Assembly (NCBI GenBank): GCA_900128395.1
Contig: LT649959.1
Span: forward strand, 1 to 11,160
Reading direction: 5' to 3'
DNA: 11,160 bases
Source of the DNA: Stramenopiles sp. TOSAG23-2
Taxonomy: Eukaryota > Sar
The position numbers and the translations under genes are program-made. Under the pieces are notes generated by a model. It saw only the letters and a list, made by a program, of their open reading frames with translations, ran no database searches and was not told the origin of the DNA. Of the stretch, positions 6,796 to 11,160 are shown one piece after another; positions within the stretch are counted from its first letter, which is position 1; every line of letters starts with the position of its first letter.

Positions 6796-8067
6796 TTAAT
6801 TTATCTTTGTCCATTTATATAATGTATATGTTTTCGATGACAATTCATTAAAATGTAAGTCACATTCTGTTTGTGTAACATTGACTAATGGGTTTGTATA
6901 ATATGATTCAGGTGCACTAATGGCTTCTGTTAATTCAAAATTTCCTTCTTCCAAAATTGCATTTTTAAATTCATCCATACCATCACGTTTGGTTGTTGGT
7001 GCTACATATAAAAATATTCCATCTTTATTTAAAAGTTTGGAAACTATTGACAATAATGATGGTATCATTTCAATATCATATATTAAATCTGAGCCTAAAA
7101 GAACATCGAAAGTTTGGTTTTTTCCATTATCTTTTGCCCAAGTTTCTTCTTTGCTCCAATCTACTGCATATGAGATACCACATGTAGATAAAATATTATT
7201 TATTTCAATATTTTTCTTTATATTTTCTACACAATGTGGTAAATAATCTGTTATAACTATTGTTTTTGGATTACATGCAATTCCACATGTTAATCCTGGC
7301 AATCCAGCACCAGCGCCTAATTCACATACATTTTTATTTAAAAACCAACCTTTATTCTCAACTAACCAACGTGACAATACAATCGATGCTGACCATATAT
7401 TAATACCAGTCACATCGTTTTCTGCATTATTGTTTTCAAATGCTTTGCCATCCCAATCCAATGCAATTTCACGGCATTTAACAATATGTTCCGTGAATTT
7501 AAGTGTATGGATTTTTTCTTGTATGACTTTACTTTCCATCGGTGTTTTTGGTTTATTATTATCATTTACTTTTCCTTTATTATCTTTGGTTGTGTTTTTC
7601 TTTTTCTTTTGATTTTCCAATTCTTTTGCAGATGAATGTGTTAATAACGCTGCAGTGATATCCGTATTATCACGCCCAAACGCTTCCGTCAATGCACTTT
7701 TACCAAAACTATTTTTTTTTAATATATCTGCATTTGCATCTTCAAGCAATAATTTCACTACCTTTAAATGCTGATTTTGTACTGCCCAATGCAATGCGTA
7801 ATTACCTGTTTTATTTGGTGAGTCCTTCGCTCCTTTTAATGTTAAAATTTTCACACAGTCAAGATGACCATTTGCAGATGCTAAATGTAATGCTGTATTA
7901 CCAGAATCAGGGTTTTTATAGTTAACAGGTATATTTTGATCTTCTTTTAAATATATTAACATATCCTCTGTTTCACCATACCGTGCACATAATAGAAATT
8001 CTTCAGCATCTTCAATTGAGAATTGTTTTTGCTCTTTGCTTGTTGTATCTGTAGTAATTGCTGCCAT
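6796..8067 (-). CDS. Ankyrin-repeat and METTL21-like protein methyltransferase fusion
   Basis: From the ATG at 8067 this encodes 423 residues. Residues 21-145 hold about four ankyrin repeats; the clearest are at 55-82 (SGNTALHLASANGHLDCVKI) and 87-114 (NYALHWAVQNQHLKVVKLLL). A Lys/Asn-rich linker (146-180) leads to an S-adenosylmethionine-dependent seven-beta-strand methyltransferase (181-423). It shows GINIWSASIVLSRWL (221-235), the SAM motif VCELGAGAGLPG (247-258), the acidic residue Asp274 after strand two, and SDLIYD (326-331) containing the DxxY motif typical of family 16 protein lysine methyltransferases such as METTL21 and yeast Efm proteins. The ankyrins probably bind the substrate, perhaps a translation factor or chaperone; this is inferred. 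The open frame extends upstream to a TGA 42 codons before the ATG without another ATG, through a Gln-rich stretch, so that part is taken as leader. The ATG has A at -3 and G at +4. Confidence 0.92.
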   Translation of the reverse strand: MAAITTDTTSKEQKQFSIEDAEEFLLCARYGETEDMLIYLKEDQNIPVNYKNPDSGNTALHLASANGHLDCVKILTLKGAKDSPNKTGNYALHWAVQNQHLKVVKLLLEDANADILKKNSFGKSALTEAFGRDNTDITAALLTHSSAKELENQKKKKNTTKDNKGKVNDNNKPKTPMESKVIQEKIHTLKFTEHIVKCREIALDWDGKAFENNNAENDVTGINIWSASIVLSRWLVENKGWFLNKNVCELGAGAGLPGLTCGIACNPKTIVITDYLPHCVENIKKNIEINNILSTCGISYAVDWSKEETWAKDNGKNQTFDVLLGSDLIYDIEMIPSLLSIVSKLLNKDGIFLYVAPTTKRDGMDEFKNAILEEGNFELTEAISAPESYYTNPLVNVTQTECDLHFNELSSKTYTLYKWTKIN

Positions 8068-8483
8068 CTTTTGTTGTTCTTGTTGTTGTTCTTGTTGTCG
8101 TTGTCGTCTCTTTCCAAATGTAAGTGTATATATAAATCTATATGCTTTATTATTCAATGGTGGATAATAAAAAAACCCAAATATTTCGAGGAATCAATAT
8201 AAATTTGGTTAAGGTTTAATGGATTAGTATGGGTTAGTTTATTTATATTGTATATTATTATTTAGTAATACCTTACATAGTGATGAAAGCCAATTTTGGA
8301 CATTTTTGGAACTATATACATATATCTATATGTATTTGCATATTGCTTGGTTTCATTGATTTATATAATGTAGATATCAATGTACCTATATTGTAAAGAA
8401 AGATATATAAACGAGTTATTTAATAATATAAATAGAGAGAGAGAGAGAGACAAGTTAACCAGAAATAAATAAATATATATACG
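8068..8483. promoter_or_regulatory. Divergent intergenic region between methyltransferase and Fyv7-like genes
   Basis: This 416-bp spacer holds both 5' regions and no gene. On the methyltransferase side a CAA/GAA-rich leader directly precedes the ATG. The middle is AT-rich, and a GA run (8434-8450) lies about 34 bases before the Fyv7-like ATG. Confidence 0.55.
8434..8450. repeat. GA microsatellite in a 5' leader
   Basis: A run of AG repeats ends 33 bases before the ATG at 8484. GA runs near starts can bind GAGA-type factors, but no such role is shown here. Confidence 0.7.
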
Positions 8484-9107
8484 ATGTCATCTTCATGGCA
8501 TTTATCATCAAATAATAATAATAATAATAAAAAGAATGGAAAAAAGAATTATTATGGACATGGAAAACAAAAAGGTGCAAGGGATGCACATACACTAGCG
8601 AAAGAAAGACGCCAACAATATTATAAAAACTCAAAAACGATAGCAAATTACCGTAAAGTTGTGAAAGAAGTGGAGGAAAGTGAAAAGAATGCAGATGGAT
8701 CCACGAAAAGACATATCGAAGCATATAAAAATGTATTTAGTGATAATGTAAATAAAGAGAAAAGATATCATGGAAAACACAATAATGATAATGATGATAA
8801 AAATGATAGTAATGACAAAAAAGGTAGATTTGGACCACGTACAAGGCGTGTAACTGGTAAAAAACGTCCAAATCCATTTCAACGTGAATTGAGTGCAAAA
8901 GAAAAATTAAAAGAAGAAAAATTGAAACGACAAGAAGATGTAAAACAACAACGAAAAGAAACAGAACGATTAAATAAAAGACGTAAACGTAATTCTAAAA
9001 ATCATCGTAAACGAACGAAACATGGGCAACCATTAATGAAATATCAAATGGGAAGTATTTTAGAAAAATTAGAAAAAGAATATGCTGCTGGTAATCGTAG
9101 AAGGTAA
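8484..9107 (+). CDS. Fyv7/TAP26-like rRNA-processing protein
   Basis: The 207-residue protein is very basic. Near the C-terminus KHGQPLMKYQMGSILEKLE (179-197) matches the conserved end of the Fyv7 family (yeast Fyv7, animal CCDC59/TAP26), which acts in the nucleolus in early pre-rRNA processing and small-subunit assembly. The N-terminus has poly-Asn (10-15, AAT codons) and Lys-rich patches. Residues 32-66 (ARDAHTLAKERRQQYYKN) form a basic helix-prone region, 98-112 is an Asp/Asn/Lys low-complexity insert, and 133-178 is a long charged helix (ELSAKEKLKEEKLKRQ) with several nuclear-localisation-like clusters (RRVTGKKRP, NKRRKR). The family is usually short and poorly conserved outside the C-terminal motif, so the match rests mainly on that motif plus overall composition. 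It is tail to tail with the next gene at a 196-bp distance. Confidence 0.85.
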   Translation: MSSSWHLSSNNNNNNKKNGKKNYYGHGKQKGARDAHTLAKERRQQYYKNSKTIANYRKVVKEVEESEKNADGSTKRHIEAYKNVFSDNVNKEKRYHGKHNNDNDDKNDSNDKKGRFGPRTRRVTGKKRPNPFQRELSAKEKLKEEKLKRQEDVKQQRKETERLNKRRKRNSKNHRKRTKHGQPLMKYQMGSILEKLEKEYAAGNRRR

Positions 9108-9134
9108 AGAGTACAGCCAGTAAAAAGAGGGTAT

Positions 9135-9140
9135 AATAAA
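9135..9140 (+). terminator. AATAAA polyadenylation-like signal of the Fyv7-like gene
   Basis: The canonical hexamer begins 28 bases past the stop at 9107, within AT-rich sequence typical of a 3' end. Confidence 0.5.
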
Positions 9141-9257
9141 TATAATATTCAAAAATAATATACATATGTGTTTCATTTTTTTATAAAAAATATAAAAGAA
9201 ATATTTTTGTTTTTTTTCTTGTGTGTTTGAAATTATAGATTTTTTTCAAAAACATTC

Positions 9258-9263
9258 TTTATT
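9258..9263 (-). terminator. AATAAA polyadenylation-like signal of the acidic coiled-coil gene
   Basis: On the minus strand AATAAA occurs 41 bases past the stop at 9304. Together with the signal at 9135 it suggests that both convergent transcripts end within the 196-bp spacer, possibly overlapping slightly. Confidence 0.5.
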
Positions 9264-9303
9264 TCTCACTGTGTTGTTCGTTCCATATATCTACACACTT
9301 CTT

Positions 9304-10368
9304 TTATTTTTCTACAATTGATGATGCTTCATTATTATTATTACTCATAACATCATCCTCTTCAATACCTAATGCTTTAACAACGCGTTCAAATACTTCT
9401 TTTATTTTTGCATCATTCACTGCTTTTTTAATTGATTGTTCCGTAGTTCTTTGAGCAGTCAATTTTTCTCGTTCCGCTGCTATTCTTTGTTTTTCCGCTT
9501 CTTCTTCTTCTTTTTCTTTTTTGACTTGTTCATCATGTTCACGTTGCACTTCACTAACTTGTCGATTAAATTCTTCCTCACTGATACCAAATAATTCTTG
9601 CATAGATAATTTACGATGCATTTTTGGATCATCAGGTTGAGCTAATATATCTAACACTTGTTGCATTTCACTTTTTGGTTCATTGGTATTATTATTGCTA
9701 TTGTTATTACTACTATTATTAGGATGTGAAAGCTCTTTCTCTGCTGCAAGTTCAGCTATTAAACTTTCCATGACAGATGCATTTGGTAAACTTAACGTTA
9801 ATTCTGGTGTTAATTCATCATCATTATCGTCATTCATACCGTTACTGTTGGTATTAGATGGTGCTGATAGACGTGTATTTGTAGATGTTGATGGTGCACG
9901 TGGGTTATTGTTGTTTGTATTATCATCTTCCACGTCTTTTTCTTCTTTCCTTTCTTCTTGATTTTGATCAAAAGATAACCATGATGAGGTTGATGTTGCA
10001 GTGTCATTATTATTATTAATAGTTGATGAAGCTTGTTGTTGCTGACGTCGTTGTTGTCGATTACCAAACCTATTTGGATATGAATTATATTCTTCTTCAT
10101 CGGATTCTGATTCAGATTGAGACTCTTCTTTGTCATCATTGTTAGGTACCTCGTGTTTATCGTATTCATTTGAATCTTTTATTGTTGCATTTTTCAATTC
10201 AAGTTTTGCAAAGGCTAAACGTATCTCTTCTATCGTCATAACTATACCAAATTCATTTTCAATTTCTACTGCACAAGCATTAAAATCAAACATTTTTTCC
10301 CTTACCATCCCTGGTAATATTTGTTCCACCATACCCATCACTGCATTTTTAGTAGCAAAATCGCTCAT
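9304..10368 (-). CDS. Acidic coiled-coil protein of unknown function
   Basis: I do not recognise this family. The longest frame begins with TTG at 10383; the first ATG is at 10368 and gives 354 residues. Residues 1-60 look like a small helical domain with the pattern VEQILPGMVREKMFDFNACA and IEEIRLAFAKLEL. Residues 61-184 are acidic and low in complexity (ESESDEEE, poly-Gln near 109-112, several Asn runs). An ordered island follows at 185-213 (LTPELTLSLPNASVMESLIA), then Asn/Ser runs, then a second island at 234-273 (VLDILAQPDDPKMHRKLS, MQELFGISEEEF). Residues 273-315 form a Glu/Lys-rich coiled coil, and 320-340 a closing helix (IKEVFERVVKALGIEEDDV). There is no signal peptide or membrane segment, so it is probably cytosolic or nuclear. 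The mix of conserved-looking islands and repeats suggests a scaffold or adaptor, which is inference. The protein-coding status is secure because repeats alternate with complex sequence in one frame. Confidence 0.85.
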   Translation of the reverse strand: MSDFATKNAVMGMVEQILPGMVREKMFDFNACAVEIENEFGIVMTIEEIRLAFAKLELKNATIKDSNEYDKHEVPNNDDKEESQSESESDEEEYNSYPNRFGNRQQRRQQQQASSTINNNNDTATSTSSWLSFDQNQEERKEEKDVEDDNTNNNNPRAPSTSTNTRLSAPSNTNSNGMNDDNDDELTPELTLSLPNASVMESLIAELAAEKELSHPNNSSNNNSNNNTNEPKSEMQQVLDILAQPDDPKMHRKLSMQELFGISEEEFNRQVSEVQREHDEQVKKEKEEEEAEKQRIAAEREKLTAQRTTEQSIKKAVNDAKIKEVFERVVKALGIEEDDVMSNNNNEASSIVEK

Positions 10369-10555
10369 GTTGTTATAAGACAATTATAAAAGATACAACA
10401 CAAATGTTTGTTCCTTGTGTCGGTTTGAACTTTTTTTTTGTCTTTTTATTTTGTCATGAATCATCTATTCTCTCTCCTCTTTCTATTTTTAATAATTGTT
10501 TTTCATATTTTGAAAAAACGACGATTTTTTGCAATGTAAGCAGTTGAAACAAAAC

Positions 10556-10571
10556 GTGTGCCATTGCACAC
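10556..10571. repeat. GTGTGC-CATT-GCACAC hairpin
   Basis: Two perfect 6-bp arms flank a four-base loop, about 190 bases upstream of the start at 10368. The GC content of the arms stands out from the surrounding AT-rich DNA. It could be a protein-binding site. Confidence 0.45.
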
Positions 10572-10719
10572 AGGAGGGAGGTATAGGTATGCAGGCCCGC
10601 AGGTGTTTTGTTATAATATTAATACCCTCTAAACATGTTAAAAATGTACACAAAAAATTACTATAGGAAGTACATAGGTCTTATCGTTTTCCAAAATACC
10701 AATTTTATTTTTCATATAT

Positions 10720-10776
10720 TTGGGGAAAATAGCAAATATCCGAAAATATAGAAAAAATGATGAATATTTTCCCCCA
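10720..10776. repeat. Spaced inverted repeat, 12-bp arms with one mismatch
   Basis: TTGGGGAAAATA (10720-10731) matches the reverse complement of TATTTTCCCCCA (10765-10776) at 11 of 12 positions, with a 33-bp spacer. The G-run ends make chance less likely than for pure AT sequence. No coding sequence or direct repeat at the edges supports a transposon. Confidence 0.4.
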
Positions 10777-11160
10777 TAGTGAATAGTGTTATAAGTTAAA
10801 GTGTACAGTTTTTAAAATGGTTTGCGCACTGCCAATGCTATGCTGCGTGCATCAAAAAAACCTAAAGGGAAAAATTTTCTACTACTTTTAAATATCAATT
10901 TTACCTATCAAATTTATACTTGAAATTGCACAATTTAAACAACACTGCGAATTCTATTTGGGCATCTTTTGGCACTGCATCATAACAGAAGCACAGCAGG
11001 GAGAATCATAATCATCATCATCATTTTTTCTTCGTTCTCTTCTTCTTCTGGTTGCAACTCTTCTTTTTTGGAGCCACCACAAAAAGCATCTCAATTTGTT
11101 GTAATATATCGATAGATATGTGTGAAATAGAAATTAAGTGGAAAGTAGAATGCAGATATA

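Larger units (their letters stand above)
10369..11160. promoter_or_regulatory. Upstream region of the coiled-coil gene, no further gene seen
   Basis: The 792-bp right end holds the 5' region of the minus-strand gene and no convincing coding sequence. Visible elements are T tracts at 10427-10450, a GTGTGC/GCACAC hairpin (10556-10571), a moderately GC-rich patch at about 10567-10605, a spaced inverted repeat (10720-10776) and a CAT triplet run near 11010-11023 followed by a pyrimidine-rich CTT/TTC stretch to about 11070. A 22-codon Lys-rich frame on the minus strand (11021-11089) is too short to claim. The sequence may also be the upstream region of a gene to the right. Confidence 0.5.

Noticed and set aside
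10369-10383. TTG start for the coiled-coil protein
   Set aside because: A eukaryotic start at TTG is unlikely when an ATG lies five codons downstream at 10368.
945-10605. Shared E-box CACCTGC (945-951) and GCAGGTG (10599-10605)
   Set aside because: Two 7-base matches in 11 kb can occur by chance and nothing else links the two upstream regions.
10720-10776. Miniature transposable element
   Set aside because: There is an inverted repeat but no flanking target duplication visible, and the element would be very short.
11021-11089. 22-codon minus-strand frame rich in Lys
   Set aside because: It is short, derives from a CTT/TTC-rich tract, and has no supporting context.

Overview
The window looks like nuclear DNA of an AT-rich, intron-poor microbial eukaryote. 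The evidence is long uninterrupted reading frames with eukaryotic families (neutral ceramidase, a seven-beta-strand protein methyltransferase, an Fyv7-type ribosome biogenesis factor), a nucleoporin-like FG tail, poly-Asn, Gln and Glu tracts, AATAAA-type signals, A-rich leaders before start codons, and no Shine-Dalgarno sites or operons. I see no introns. All six visible stop codons are TAA. I could not assign a lineage from sequence alone; amoebozoan, stramenopile and early-branching fungal origins are all conceivable.

Layout, left to right: (1) 1-695 minus, the 5' part of a gene for an FG-containing, possibly PH/RanBD-like protein, running off the left edge; (2) 696-1658, a long divergent promoter region with a GC-rich patch, repeated GGCCAG words, a 20-bp palindrome and three exact tandem copies of a 93-bp unit; (3) 1659-3785 plus, a full-length secreted neutral ceramidase; (4) 4127-4771 minus, a secreted ten-cysteine protein with saposin-like spacing; (5) 5598-6089 plus, a small secreted orphan protein; (6) 6796-8067 minus, an ankyrin-repeat and METTL21-like methyltransferase fusion; (7) 8484-9107 plus, an Fyv7-like rRNA-processing protein; (8) 9304-10368 minus, an unrecognised acidic coiled-coil protein; (9) 10369-11160, upstream sequence of that gene with no convincing further gene.

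The seven genes alternate strictly in strand (- + - + - + -), giving three divergent promoter regions and three convergent 3' regions. The convergent spacers carry polyadenylation-like hexamers, CA/GT microsatellites and, after the orphan gene, inverted repeats made of CGTA-containing words.

The genes do not form an obvious single pathway. The one suggestive pairing is ceramidase next to a saposin-like protein, since saposins assist sphingolipid hydrolases in animals; this is inference. For three genes the longest open frame begins at a non-ATG codon, and I moved the start to the first credible ATG (5598, 8067, 10368).
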